The notes under the pieces were generated by a model. The model did no database searches. It worked only from the letters and a program-made list of their open reading frames with translations, and was not told where the DNA came from. From the NCBI GenBank assembly GCA_037138335.1, contig JBAXIO010000012.1, forward strand, positions 62,001 through 126,000: a DNA stretch of 64,000 nt, read 5' to 3'. The stretch comes from CAIRDP01 sp037138335. Its GTDB lineage: Bacteria; Bacteroidota; Bacteroidia; Bacteroidales; FEN-979. The translations under genes were made by a program, and so were the position numbers. The stretch's first letter is position 1; the number at the start of each line of letters is the position of its first letter. This document shows, one piece after another, positions 52,386 through 61,131 of this stretch.

Positions 52386-52389
52386 TATC

Positions 52390-53580
52390 ATGTCGGTATC
52401 AAAATACAGCAGGTTCAAGACCCGGGTCGTTGACATCGGAGGGGTTCCAATGGGCGGCAACTATCCCGTCAGGGTGCAGTCCATGACCAATACCGATACA
52501 CTTGACACCCGTTCAACGCTTGCTCAGTGTGTGAGGATGATAACTGCGGGATGCGAGTATGTGCGCATTGCGGTTCCGGGGATAAAGGAAGCCGGAAATC
52601 TGAAAAACATCAGGAAATTACTTAAGAAAGAAGGGTTTGACACCCCCCTGATAGCCGATGTACATTTCAATCCTGCAATTGCAGAACTCGCCGCCCGTAT
52701 CGTTGAGAAAGTCAGAATAAATCCCGGGAATTATACCGGTAAAAAAGGGAAGCCGGCCGAGGCGGGATACTGGATGGAAGAGAAAAATTATAACAGGGAA
52801 TTAGAGATTATTTCTGAAAGGATCTCTCCTTTGCTTAAGATCTGCCGGGAAAACGGTACTGCGTTGAGAATAGGAGTCAACCACGGCTCCTTATCGGAGC
52901 GTATCAAAACGAGGTTTGGCGATACTCCGAAAGGGATGGTTGAATCGGCCCTCGAATTTGCAAGGATCTGTGGTTTTCACGGCTTTAGCAAGCTGGTGCT
53001 TTCACTAAAAGCCAGCAACACCAGGGTTATGATACAGTCCAACCGCCTTCTTGTTAAAGAATTGAAATCGGCCGGCATGGATTATCCTGTTCATCTCGGT
53101 TTAACTGAAGCCGGATCGGGTGAAGACGGTCGTCTGAAATCGGCTATCGGCATTGGAAGCCTCCTCTCCGACGGCATCGGGGATACGATCAGGGTTTCAA
53201 TAACTGAAGATCCGGAGTTTGAAATCCCCGTAGCTTATGGCATTCTTCAGGCTACAGGGGTCAGGATCACACGTACCGAATTCATTTCATGCCCCTCCTG
53301 TGCAAGGACTTTGTTTAATATCCAGGAGGCGGTGGAAGACGTTAAAGCGGCTACAGCCCATCTTAAAGGCCTGAAGATCGCAATCATGGGATGTATTGTG
53401 AACGGTCCGGGCGAAATGGCCGATGCTGACTACGGTTATGTGGGTGGTGCGAAAGGGAAAGTCATGCTCTATAAAAACCAGGTCCTCTCAAAGAAGAACA
53501 TCCCTGAAAGCAATGCTGTGGAGGAACTGGTAAAGCTGATCAAAGAAAGCGGCGACTGGGTCGACCCGGTGAATGCCTGA
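52390..53580 (+). CDS. ispG: 4-hydroxy-3-methylbut-2-enyl diphosphate synthase (IspG), compact form
   Basis: A 396-residue enzyme of the MEP isoprenoid pathway; it reduces MEcPP to HMBPP with a [4Fe-4S] cluster. The TIM barrel shows VRVQSMTNTDT, EKVRINPGNY and GVNHGSLSERI. The cluster domain has C301, C304 (ISCPSC) and C335 (MGCIVNGPGE, with E342). Both halves read like the long (about 600-residue) type known from Bacteroidota, plants and chlamydiae: RTLFNIQE, KGLKIAIMGC and ADADYGYVG. But EDPEFEIPVA runs straight into YGILQATGVR at residue 282, where the long type has a ~220-residue insertion domain. The reading frame is intact, so the enzyme should work like the short E. coli form. Confidence 0.93.
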   Translation: MSVSKYSRFKTRVVDIGGVPMGGNYPVRVQSMTNTDTLDTRSTLAQCVRMITAGCEYVRIAVPGIKEAGNLKNIRKLLKKEGFDTPLIADVHFNPAIAELAARIVEKVRINPGNYTGKKGKPAEAGYWMEEKNYNRELEIISERISPLLKICRENGTALRIGVNHGSLSERIKTRFGDTPKGMVESALEFARICGFHGFSKLVLSLKASNTRVMIQSNRLLVKELKSAGMDYPVHLGLTEAGSGEDGRLKSAIGIGSLLSDGIGDTIRVSITEDPEFEIPVAYGILQATGVRITRTEFISCPSCARTLFNIQEAVEDVKAATAHLKGLKIAIMGCIVNGPGEMADADYGYVGGAKGKVMLYKNQVLSKKNIPESNAVEELVKLIKESGDWVDPVNA

Positions 53581-53583
53581 GGC

Positions 53584-54519
53584 CTAACCAACAACGGTCC
53601 TTATCCCCAATGGTATAATATCAAATGTAAACGGGGTATGCCCAAGTGACTCCCCGTCGGTTTCCAGGTAAATACTGCCTGTTGAACGAATCCTGATCTG
53701 TTTTCCCCTGAATGTTTTGACTATGGGCAAATCAACAAGCGAACCGTCATAGAGTTTACGGGCATGCTGTATCACTATGTATTTAGGCGCTTTCTTGATC
53801 AGGGTAACATCGAGGAGCCCGTCATCCGGAATGGCAAAGGGCACTTGTTTCATACCCCCTCCGTTAAATTTACATATCCCAACATTCATCGAGAATATCT
53901 CCCCTTTGAAAACCATTTCCCCGTCCACTTCAATTACGGCTTCCATGAAATTATACTGAAAAAGGCTGGCAAAGACAAAATAAAAATAGGTGAATGTGCC
54001 GCCCCTTCCTTTTTCTTTTAAAACATTTGTCTTTTTTGCCACCAGGGCGTCATAGCCCAGTCCTGCGACGTTCATGAAATACCTGGTTTCGGGCTTGTCA
54101 TGATGATAATGGATTACCTTTCCAACATCCTGTACAAAAGTCTTTCCATTTTTGAGGACTTCCAGGGCTTTTTTATAATCAAACGGTATATTGAACGACC
54201 TGCACCAGTCGTTTCCGGTTCCAACAGGTATCATCCCAAGCAGGATCTCCTTCGGATCGGCCGCCTTCTGGATATAAATACCGTTCAAAACTTCATTCAG
54301 GGTTCCGTCACCTCCTACAACAGCGATCCGCCGGTAACCATTTTTGATACACTCGGCGCTCAGGTCGATAGCATGTCCGCGATGGGTTGTAAGGACCGTC
54401 TCATAAGAAAGGCCCGACTCCCTGATGAGCCTGGCAATCCTTGGCCAGTCGCGGACCCCTTTCCTGCTTCCTGCATTAGGGTTGACTATAAAAAACCATT
54501 TTGTTATATCTTCTGGCAT
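53584..54519 (-). CDS. YegS/DAGK-like lipid kinase
   Basis: A 311-residue lipid kinase with a diacylglycerol-kinase catalytic domain. FIVNPNAGSRKG opens it, VVGGDGTLNEVLNGI (about 70-84) is the phosphate-binding signature, and GMIPVGTGNDWCRSFNIP follows. NVAGLGYDALVAKK and DDGLLDVTLIK complete the family pattern. It phosphorylates a membrane lipid, most likely diacylglycerol or a sphingoid-type lipid; Bacteroidota make both. It converges on ispG with only a 3-base gap. Confidence 0.9.
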   Translation of the reverse strand: MPEDITKWFFIVNPNAGSRKGVRDWPRIARLIRESGLSYETVLTTHRGHAIDLSAECIKNGYRRIAVVGGDGTLNEVLNGIYIQKAADPKEILLGMIPVGTGNDWCRSFNIPFDYKKALEVLKNGKTFVQDVGKVIHYHHDKPETRYFMNVAGLGYDALVAKKTNVLKEKGRGGTFTYFYFVFASLFQYNFMEAVIEVDGEMVFKGEIFSMNVGICKFNGGGMKQVPFAIPDDGLLDVTLIKKAPKYIVIQHARKLYDGSLVDLPIVKTFRGKQIRIRSTGSIYLETDGESLGHTPFTFDIIPLGIRTVVG

Positions 54520-54599
54520 AAAACCTGCAGGTCAATTTTTCAAACGGTCGGGCAAGTTAATTATTTTTTATTTTACCTTTATGGAATAATTGGATCCCT

Positions 54600-55256
54600 A
54601 TGGTTAAAATCCCGCTTACCGGCTTACTGACTGCCGCTTTTATTATTCTTTTTCTGAGCGCTTACTCCCAGGAAAGGGACACTGCCTCCAACACCTTAAA
54701 ATACTTTAACAAAACCGAGTTGGGGGTTTCGTTCGGGATAGGTTCCTTCAACAGTAATGTCTATTCAGGCTCCAACGGGTATACATCCAAGGTCAAGAAT
54801 ACCGAGATCCCTTTTACTTTGCAAACGGTAAACGGTGTTATGTATAACCGTCGCTGGATGCTGGGCGTCAGTCTCGGCGTTGAGAAATGGCAGGGCGGAT
54901 TGTTCTGGCCCATCTACGGATACCTTGGATACAACTTCACGAGGACAGACAATACATTTTTCGTTAACATTTACCTCGGTTACGGAATAGGAACAAGATA
55001 TGCCACCAGTTATTACAACCAGGGCAGTGGCGCTTTTGCCCTGATGCTGGGGGTTGGGTACCGCATGAAAGTGACCAGGACACTGAAATTCGGATATGAA
55101 CTATTTTACAAGTACCAGGCGGTTAACTCAAGCTACAATATTTACAGGAATGTCACAACTGACAGCCTGCATTACGAATGGAAGCAATACGGCACTTCCG
55201 ATAATAAAATAGGCCTGAGTTTTGCCGGCTTTAAGATCGCAATCTTTTTCCCCTGA
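54600..55256 (+). CDS. Outer-membrane beta-barrel protein, unknown function
   Basis: A 218-residue secreted protein with a signal peptide ending LSAYSQ. The mature part alternates hydrophobic and aromatic strands, such as TELGVSFGIGSF, RWMLGVSLGVEKW, GYLGYNFTRTD and GAFALMLGVGYRM. It ends in phenylalanine (IAIFFP), close to the usual C-terminal aromatic signal of barrel proteins. The size suggests 8 strands. It stands alone between the lipid kinase (divergent) and the O-antigen ligase (convergent). No specific family recognised. Confidence 0.7.
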   Translation: MVKIPLTGLLTAAFIILFLSAYSQERDTASNTLKYFNKTELGVSFGIGSFNSNVYSGSNGYTSKVKNTEIPFTLQTVNGVMYNRRWMLGVSLGVEKWQGGLFWPIYGYLGYNFTRTDNTFFVNIYLGYGIGTRYATSYYNQGSGAFALMLGVGYRMKVTRTLKFGYELFYKYQAVNSSYNIYRNVTTDSLHYEWKQYGTSDNKIGLSFAGFKIAIFFP

Positions 55257-55271
55257 TAAATTTACCTTTTT

Positions 55272-56930
55272 CTAAATCCGGTCATACTCTTTCCTTCCGA
55301 ACAGGAAGAAACAGTAGAAAAATGTAAAGAAGGTAACACCCATCTGGGATTCCAGGGTATCTTCAGTAAGCATCGACAGGGTCGCGATGATTATAAATAC
55401 CAGGAAAAAATAGTCGTTAAACCCTCTCAACCTCCAGGCGGGATAAAACAATGCGACGATGAACCAGATAAATCCAAATATACCGAACCCGACAAATATT
55501 GAAAGGAACTGGTTGTGCGATCTCCAGCGCTGGTCGGGGGGCAGCTTGGAATTCATTTTTACATACTGTTGCTGAAAAGCTTCATTCATGTCGCCTGTTC
55601 CCACCCCGGTAAGCCAGTGTTCGCCGATAATACCAATTGAAGCTTTCCAGAATTCTATTCTTTGCATCAGGGTATAACCTGTGGGATCTCCTGTTCGCTT
55701 GTACATTTCATACCCCCAGAGCAGTTCATATATCCTTGAGCGCATGCTGAACTGATCGAGGAAAAGATAATTCGGCACCCCTCTTTCGATGGCCAGGATC
55801 TCTTCAGGGCTCAGTGCATTCACCCCGTCGGCATCTTTTCTCAGGTTTTTGGAGGTAAGAAAACGGATAAGCGTAAATGTGATCTTTTCGCCGTTGACGC
55901 CATTGCTGTCAAATGGTATTTTGCTTCTCAGGTTCCATGCATCCTTAAGCTCCCCGAACTGGCAGTATAGGTAAAGATAGTTCCCATTTTCGGTCATATC
56001 GCTTAACCTGTTATGCACATAAGGATTTCCCCTGGAAGAAAGGCTGTCGAGCCGGGTTTTGTCAACCGGCCTGACTGCATAAAAATCCCTGACAACTTTT
56101 TGCATATAGAACGCCATGCCCAGCGGAATCAGGATCATCGCGACCGCAAGCAGCACCTTCAGGCCTGGCCGTTTTTGCCTGAATACAAGTACGGGAAGGA
56201 GTATGATGGCCGTAAAGGCAAAAACGGCCAGGCCGGTAAACGACCTGCTTTTAAAAATATAAAAAATAAACCAGGCCGAAACCAGGAGAAAAAGGACCTT
56301 GCTCCAGGCAGGAAATGAACGCCGGAAGATGAACCAGGCCATGATAAACAATCCCAGTGCCAGCTCCAGGCCCAGGATTATATGGGAAACGTTTCTTGAA
56401 ACATCCCTTATATCGATGTATTTCAGATGGTATATTTTCCAGGAATACATCAGGGTGCCGATCACCAGTGCAAGCAGGAACAGAAAGATGTATGAATTGA
56501 ACAGGTTCCTGCTGACAGGTTTTGAAGTCCCCAGGAACAAAGGGATAAGAAAAATCGGGGCCTTGGTCCTGAGGTCTTTCAGGGCATAATCAAAATCGGT
56601 TGTAAAGATCAGCCCGGCAACATGCAGAAGGTACAGGGATAAAAACACAAGGGCGGGCTTGTTCCTGTAAAGATCCCTGAAACCCCGGCCAATGCCTTTG
56701 AAAAGATACATCAGGGCGCAGGGAAGTAGTAATCCTATCCTGGCCGGCACTGATTGCTTCTTTAGCAGTCTCCCCAAACCGGCGGTATCAAACCTCTGGA
56801 GTATCCATGATCCCGTAAGCACCATTTCCGACATGCTGATCACATACTTCGAAAAAGGCAGCATGGAAATCAGCCCGGCAAGGGCTAATAGGAAGGAGAA
56901 CCGGCAAAGATCAGCAAATGTTATTTTCAT
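55272..56930 (-). CDS. O-antigen ligase/polymerase family membrane protein
   Basis: A 552-residue protein with about 12 membrane helices and a large periplasmic loop (about 265-440). The Wzy_C-type signature is visible: GEHWLTGVGTGDMNEAF and, after it, SHNQFLSIFVGFGIFG with the catalytic-type histidine. Such enzymes join or polymerise O-antigen-like glycans on lipid carriers. The loop is longer than usual, with DRLDSLSSRG-like and LRKDADGVNAL segments. It follows the polysaccharide deacetylase by 6 bases, in a minus-strand glycan operon. Confidence 0.82.
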   Translation of the reverse strand: MKITFADLCRFSFLLALAGLISMLPFSKYVISMSEMVLTGSWILQRFDTAGLGRLLKKQSVPARIGLLLPCALMYLFKGIGRGFRDLYRNKPALVFLSLYLLHVAGLIFTTDFDYALKDLRTKAPIFLIPLFLGTSKPVSRNLFNSYIFLFLLALVIGTLMYSWKIYHLKYIDIRDVSRNVSHIILGLELALGLFIMAWFIFRRSFPAWSKVLFLLVSAWFIFYIFKSRSFTGLAVFAFTAIILLPVLVFRQKRPGLKVLLAVAMILIPLGMAFYMQKVVRDFYAVRPVDKTRLDSLSSRGNPYVHNRLSDMTENGNYLYLYCQFGELKDAWNLRSKIPFDSNGVNGEKITFTLIRFLTSKNLRKDADGVNALSPEEILAIERGVPNYLFLDQFSMRSRIYELLWGYEMYKRTGDPTGYTLMQRIEFWKASIGIIGEHWLTGVGTGDMNEAFQQQYVKMNSKLPPDQRWRSHNQFLSIFVGFGIFGFIWFIVALFYPAWRLRGFNDYFFLVFIIIATLSMLTEDTLESQMGVTFFTFFYCFFLFGRKEYDRI

Positions 56931-56936
56931 GCTTTC

Positions 56937-57752
56937 TCAGGCAAAGATCTTGGCCCTGCCTTTCCTGAGTTTTGTTTTAAAAATAAAAAACGAATCCGTC
57001 CCCTTGATGTCAATCCTCTTCACCTCATACTTCTGTGCTAAAGGAAAAGGATTTATCCGGTTCCCGATACGGAACGCAAATTCAATTCCCGATTCACTCA
57101 ACACTCCGAACATCTCCTTTTTAAATATAAGGTCTTTCTTCGGGTAAGAACCGTACGGATAAGCCAGGGCGCTGAAATAAGGGATCTTGTAATATTCGAG
57201 CGACTGCCTGCAGTTTTTCAGGTCTTCCCGTATATCATCGGCGTTCATCTCATTGTAAGAACGGTGGAGGAACGAATGCAGCCCTAATTCTATATGCGGA
57301 TTTCGGGATACTTTTTGCAGGGATTCGGCTGACATAACAGGAACGCCACCATCATCCCAAAGGTTGGATTTCCCTATAAAAGCCACTGGCACAAACACAA
57401 CGGCAGAGAAACCATACCGTTCAAGAAGGGGAATAAGCTTGTTCTCCAGGCTCACATACGAATCATCGAAAGTCAGTAAAAACGAGCGTTTTGGAAGCTT
57501 TCCCCCTGTATTCATCAGGACCGACAACTGGTTCAGCGATATACTGTTGTACCCTTTCTCCTTCAGGTACATGAACTGAAGTTCCAGTTCGTTATAAGGA
57601 ATGTTCAGCCCATCGGCCTTCCCTTCAGAAATATTGTGATACATCAGCACGGGCAGGCCTTTCTTTGGAGGGATCAGCAGGCTGTATTCTATGGTCAGGT
57701 AAACAAGCGCCAGGAAAAATAAAACCGGTATAATAATTTCCAGTAAGGTCAT
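56937..57752 (-). CDS. Polysaccharide deacetylase family protein
   Basis: A 271-residue protein with one N-terminal membrane helix (about 3-25), then a NodB-homology domain. Motif 1 is LLTFDDSYVS (the catalytic DD), motif 2 is LGLHSFLHRSY (the metal-binding HxxxH), and ALAYPYGSYPKKD is motif 3. These are the residues of a metal-dependent de-N-acetylase acting on glycans. Overlaps the glycosyltransferase stop by 4 bases. With its neighbours it should tailor a surface or lipopolysaccharide glycan. Confidence 0.9.
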   Translation of the reverse strand: MTLLEIIIPVLFFLALVYLTIEYSLLIPPKKGLPVLMYHNISEGKADGLNIPYNELELQFMYLKEKGYNSISLNQLSVLMNTGGKLPKRSFLLTFDDSYVSLENKLIPLLERYGFSAVVFVPVAFIGKSNLWDDGGVPVMSAESLQKVSRNPHIELGLHSFLHRSYNEMNADDIREDLKNCRQSLEYYKIPYFSALAYPYGSYPKKDLIFKKEMFGVLSESGIEFAFRIGNRINPFPLAQKYEVKRIDIKGTDSFFIFKTKLRKGRAKIFA

Positions 57753-58504
57753 TTTGTTTTCTGTAGTTCGACGGTTTTCACTATTTTCAAAGTGGTATAG
57801 AAAGCCGCAAGATAAGACCAGACAAAGCCCGGATAACCGTCCAGAATACCTCCCTTAAGAAAATAATAGATAAAGAAGCTGAGAGGAAACTTAAACGCAG
57901 CGGAAAATCCGGAATATCTTTTACCCCTTTTCGTAAGTTCTTCTGCCGCCTGTGATGTATAGATGTTTATCTTGTCAAGATGATGGCTGATGTCCCTGTA
58001 AGAATAATGCAATATGCGGTTTTTAAGCTTGCCTGCAGTCCCTTCACATACTATGCCTTCATGAACGGCGGTGGTGGTAAATCTTCCTTTGCTGCGGTTG
58101 AACAGCCTGAGATGCATTTCATGGCCAAGCCCGCTATGCTTCATTATCCTTCCCAGATAGACCAGTGAGAAGGGTATTGAATAAGCATCGTACTGCAGCC
58201 CCCCCGGTCCTGACATCCCGGCAAGTTCTTTCTGAAGCCCTGGGGTAAGAACCTCATCTGCATCTACCGAAAGCACCCAGTCATTGACAGCATGGTCAAC
58301 AGCAAATTGTTTCTGGCTTCCGTAACCGTCAAATTCCCTGGTAAACACCCGGCATCCCTGCTCACGGCAAATCTCGGCCGTGCGGTCTGTTGACCCGGAA
58401 TCCACTACCACTATTTCGGCAGCAAATGATTTCAGCGAATCGAGGCAGCGCCTGACCTTATCCTCTTCGTTTCTTGCTATAATGACTGCTGAAATCGATG
58501 GCAT
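57749..58504 (-). CDS. Family 2 glycosyltransferase (WaaE/KdtX-like)
   Basis: A 251-residue GT-A glycosyltransferase. SAVIIARNEEDKVRRCLDSL opens the domain, VVDSGSTDRTAEIC follows, and the metal-binding SVDADEVLTP is near residue 80. Further on, AVHEGIVCEGTAGKL and a C-terminal hydrophobic pair (about 205-240, FFIYYFLKGGILDG) match the lipopolysaccharide core glucosyltransferase subgroup. It probably adds a sugar to lipopolysaccharide core or a related glycan. It lies 4 bases after the nitrilase gene, whose function is different. Confidence 0.9.
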   Translation of the reverse strand: MPSISAVIIARNEEDKVRRCLDSLKSFAAEIVVVDSGSTDRTAEICREQGCRVFTREFDGYGSQKQFAVDHAVNDWVLSVDADEVLTPGLQKELAGMSGPGGLQYDAYSIPFSLVYLGRIMKHSGLGHEMHLRLFNRSKGRFTTTAVHEGIVCEGTAGKLKNRILHYSYRDISHHLDKINIYTSQAAEELTKRGKRYSGFSAAFKFPLSFFIYYFLKGGILDGYPGFVWSYLAAFYTTLKIVKTVELQKTK

Positions 58505-58508
58505 ATAA

Positions 58509-59303
58509 CTAAAGTTCTATTTTAAACCTGTCCCAGTCCATTCCAACTGTAAAAGATCCCCTGTATACTTCAAGGTCCTGCTTTGAAAGTGTAACAATAT
58601 TCACCGCCTCTTCCCCCAGGGGTGCTGACGAGAGAATATTCCCTTTGCTGTCAACAGCCATTGAATCTCCTGAATGAAATGTGCCGTGACCGTCTTCCCC
58701 TATCCTGTTAACCCCGATACAGTAAACCTGGTTCTCCATGGCACGGGCGGCAAGAAGTGTTTTCCATACATGCGAGCGGCTTGCAGGCCAGTTGGCCACA
58801 TACACAAGTACATCATATTCGTACTTGTCGTCAGTATACGAATTCTTGCTCCATACCGGGAACCTGAGGTCATAACATACAAGGGGGCGTATATTCCAGC
58901 CTTTTACTTTCACAACCAGCCTTTGACCCCCCCCGCTGATGATCCTGTATTCTTCGCTTAAACGGAACAAATGCCGTTTATCGTACATTTCCACTTTCCC
59001 TCCGGGATGGACAGCAACAAGGCGGTTGAAAAATCCCTCTCCGGTTTTTACAAGAAGACTTCCAATGATGACAGCATCGAGATCCCCTGCTTTTTTCAGG
59101 AGATAGGCGACTCCTTCACCCTCCATACCCTCTGCAAAGGCTTCAGGGTTGATCGAGAACCCGGTATTGAACATCTCGGGCAGGATGATCAGATCGGCCT
59201 TTTCATTCAATTTTGCAAAATGCCCATCGAAACGTTTCAGGTTAGCGGTTTTGTCTTCCCAGCTAAGCCCGGTCTGAATATAGGCCACTCTTAAATCAGG
59301 CAT
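58509..59303 (-). CDS. Nitrilase family, omega-amidase (YafV/Nit2)-like
   Basis: A 264-residue carbon-nitrogen hydrolase. The catalytic triad is visible: glutamate in IILPEMFNTGFS, lysine in YDKRHLFRLSEEY, and cysteine in PLVCYDLRFPVW. The E-K-C layout plus RLSEEY and the NWPASRSHVWKTLLAARAME segment resemble the omega-amidase (YafV) group that hydrolyses 2-oxoglutaramate or 2-oxosuccinamate. The frame is open far upstream to 59618, but those 105 residues are not of the family and overlap the pgk side. I take the ATG at 59303 (MPDLRVAYIQ). Confidence 0.88.
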   Translation of the reverse strand: MPDLRVAYIQTGLSWEDKTANLKRFDGHFAKLNEKADLIILPEMFNTGFSINPEAFAEGMEGEGVAYLLKKAGDLDAVIIGSLLVKTGEGFFNRLVAVHPGGKVEMYDKRHLFRLSEEYRIISGGGQRLVVKVKGWNIRPLVCYDLRFPVWSKNSYTDDKYEYDVLVYVANWPASRSHVWKTLLAARAMENQVYCIGVNRIGEDGHGTFHSGDSMAVDSKGNILSSAPLGEEAVNIVTLSKQDLEVYRGSFTVGMDWDRFKIEL

Positions 59304-59365
59304 GAAGAATTGATTGAATTTCAGGGTAAAATTAAAAAGATATGCATTGTGCGGGGTAAAAATTT

Positions 59366-59373
59366 TAATTTTG
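59366..59373 (+). promoter_or_regulatory. -7 box for pgk
   Basis: TAATTTTG matches TAnnTTTG; a TTG at 59347 is a weak -33 (spacing 16). Transcription near 59380 would leave about 17 bases before the ATG at 59397 and rules out the upstream start of the open frame at 59310. Confidence 0.45.
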
Positions 59374-59396
59374 CCGGAGTTTATAAAACTAATACT

Positions 59397-60587
59397 ATGA
59401 AAACTATTGATGATTTTAATTTTGCTGGTAAACGGGCGCTGATCAGGGTCGATTTCAATGTTCCCCTTGATGCCCAGTATAATATAACAGACGGGACAAG
59501 GATAGATGCTACTATCCCCACGATCAACAAGATCCTGAGCGGGGGAGGTTCGGTTATTCTCATGTCGCATCTTGGCAGGCCTAAAGGCGGCCCGGAAGAA
59601 AAATTTTCCCTGAAGCATATCCTTCCTTATTTGTCGGATAAACTGAAACGCCCGGTTCAGTTTGCCGATGACTGCATCGGTGAATCGGCTCTTAAGCTTT
59701 CAGCCGCCCTTAAACCCGGAGAGGTTCTTCTTCTCGAGAACCTGAGGTTCTACAAGGAAGAGGAAAAAGGCGACGAGGCCTTCGCAGGCAAACTCGCCAA
59801 GCTGGGCGACATGTATGTGAATGATGCTTTCGGCACAGCCCACCGTGCACATGCTTCCACGGCCATTATCGCCAAATTCTTCCCTGAAACGAAAATGTTC
59901 GGGTATGTTATGAGTAGCGAAATCCTTAATCTGGATAAATGTGTAAAGGATGCAAAGCGCCCCTTTACTGCCATTCTTGGCGGTGCCAAGGTTTCTACCA
60001 AAATTGAGATCATCAATCACCTGATGGACAAAGTCGACAACCTGATCATTGGCGGCGGGATGATGTTTACATTTATCAGGGCCCTCGGCGGGGAAACAGG
60101 AGCCTCCCTCGTTGAAGACGAATACATAGAACTTGCAAAGAACATCATTGAAGGTGCCAAATCGCTGGGAGTGAACCTGTATATTCCACCGGATGCAATT
60201 ATTGCCGATGCTTTTTCCAACGACGCCAATAAAAAACTGGCCAGCGCTTATGATATCCCGTTACCATGGCTCGGCCTTGACATCGGACCTTCATCTATCG
60301 CGAAATTCCGTCATGTCATTGAAAAATCCTCTACCATCTTATGGAATGGCCCGATGGGTGTTTTTGAGATGACTAATTATGAAGAAGGTACCAAAAGCAT
60401 TGCGCTGGCCATCGCGGAAGCCACTGCGAATGGTTCATTTTCACTCGTTGGCGGAGGGGATTCCGTGGCTGCCGTAAACAAATACGAACTGGCCGACAAA
60501 GTCAGCTATGTATCTACAGGTGGCGGTGCCATGCTGGAATACATCGAAGGCAAGGAATTGCCCGGCATCAAAGCGATACTGGATTAA
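59397..60587 (+). CDS. pgk: Phosphoglycerate kinase
   Basis: A 396-residue glycolytic enzyme that makes ATP from 1,3-bisphosphoglycerate and ADP in the cytoplasm. RVDFNVPLD, SHLGRPKG, LLENLRFYKEEE, VNDAFGTAHRAHAS (substrate-binding N-domain) and ILGGAKVSTKI, WNGPMGVFE, VGGGDSVAA, STGGGAMLE (nucleotide C-domain) are all in place. The start is the ATG at 59397 (MKTIDDFNF); the frame is open to 59310 but promoter and family length argue against it. It stands alone between divergent and convergent neighbours. Confidence 0.97.
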   Translation: MKTIDDFNFAGKRALIRVDFNVPLDAQYNITDGTRIDATIPTINKILSGGGSVILMSHLGRPKGGPEEKFSLKHILPYLSDKLKRPVQFADDCIGESALKLSAALKPGEVLLLENLRFYKEEEKGDEAFAGKLAKLGDMYVNDAFGTAHRAHASTAIIAKFFPETKMFGYVMSSEILNLDKCVKDAKRPFTAILGGAKVSTKIEIINHLMDKVDNLIIGGGMMFTFIRALGGETGASLVEDEYIELAKNIIEGAKSLGVNLYIPPDAIIADAFSNDANKKLASAYDIPLPWLGLDIGPSSIAKFRHVIEKSSTILWNGPMGVFEMTNYEEGTKSIALAIAEATANGSFSLVGGGDSVAAVNKYELADKVSYVSTGGGAMLEYIEGKELPGIKAILD

Positions 60588-60600
60588 AGACTCCTTTTTT

Positions 60601-61131
60601 TTACCTGGGATTTCCGGGTTTCATCTCATCATTCAGAAACGGGAAATGAATATTTGTTCCCAGTCCTGACATTATCTTAGGAAAGACCTGTTCGACGGTA
60701 ATCATTGTCAGGGACCCTTTGCGGTCTTCAGCCGTGATCCATTTCTGCTTTTTATCTATGGCAAAGAGGATGAACAGGATGATGCTTGCCAGGACAACCC
60801 CTTTGACCAGCCCAAGCATAGCACCGGCCAGTTTGTTTATGAACCCCATGCCGACAAGATCCACGATCTTTTCCATCACTTTGGCCACCATAAGCACCAG
60901 GATGACCACGACCAGGAAAGTAAGCGAGAATGAAAGAATCGGGAGCCAGGTCCTGGAAGGATGAAAATTGTCCTGCAGCAAGGCCTGTATGAAGTTTGAA
61001 AAATGGACCGCGAGATAAATCCCGAGGATGAGCGCGGCCAGTGAAGCCAGGCTGATGATAAACCCTTTCCGGAAACCGTTTATTACAAACAAGGCCAGGA
61101 AGCCCAGGATAAGAACATCAAAAAAATTCAT
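60601..61131 (-). CDS. CvpA family membrane protein
   Basis: A 176-residue inner-membrane protein with four hydrophobic helices (about 3-20, 27-48, 63-85 and 105-125). The opening FFDVLILGFLALFVINGFRKGF is the CvpA signature: near-N-terminal helix and RKGF. The third helix region has NKLAGAMLGLVKGVV. The family is linked to colicin V production and envelope homeostasis in E. coli, with no settled mechanism. Its start overlaps the mlaF-like stop by 4 bases, so it forms an operon with the mla genes. Confidence 0.85.
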   Translation of the reverse strand: MNFFDVLILGFLALFVINGFRKGFIISLASLAALILGIYLAVHFSNFIQALLQDNFHPSRTWLPILSFSLTFLVVVILVLMVAKVMEKIVDLVGMGFINKLAGAMLGLVKGVVLASIILFILFAIDKKQKWITAEDRKGSLTMITVEQVFPKIMSGLGTNIHFPFLNDEMKPGNPR

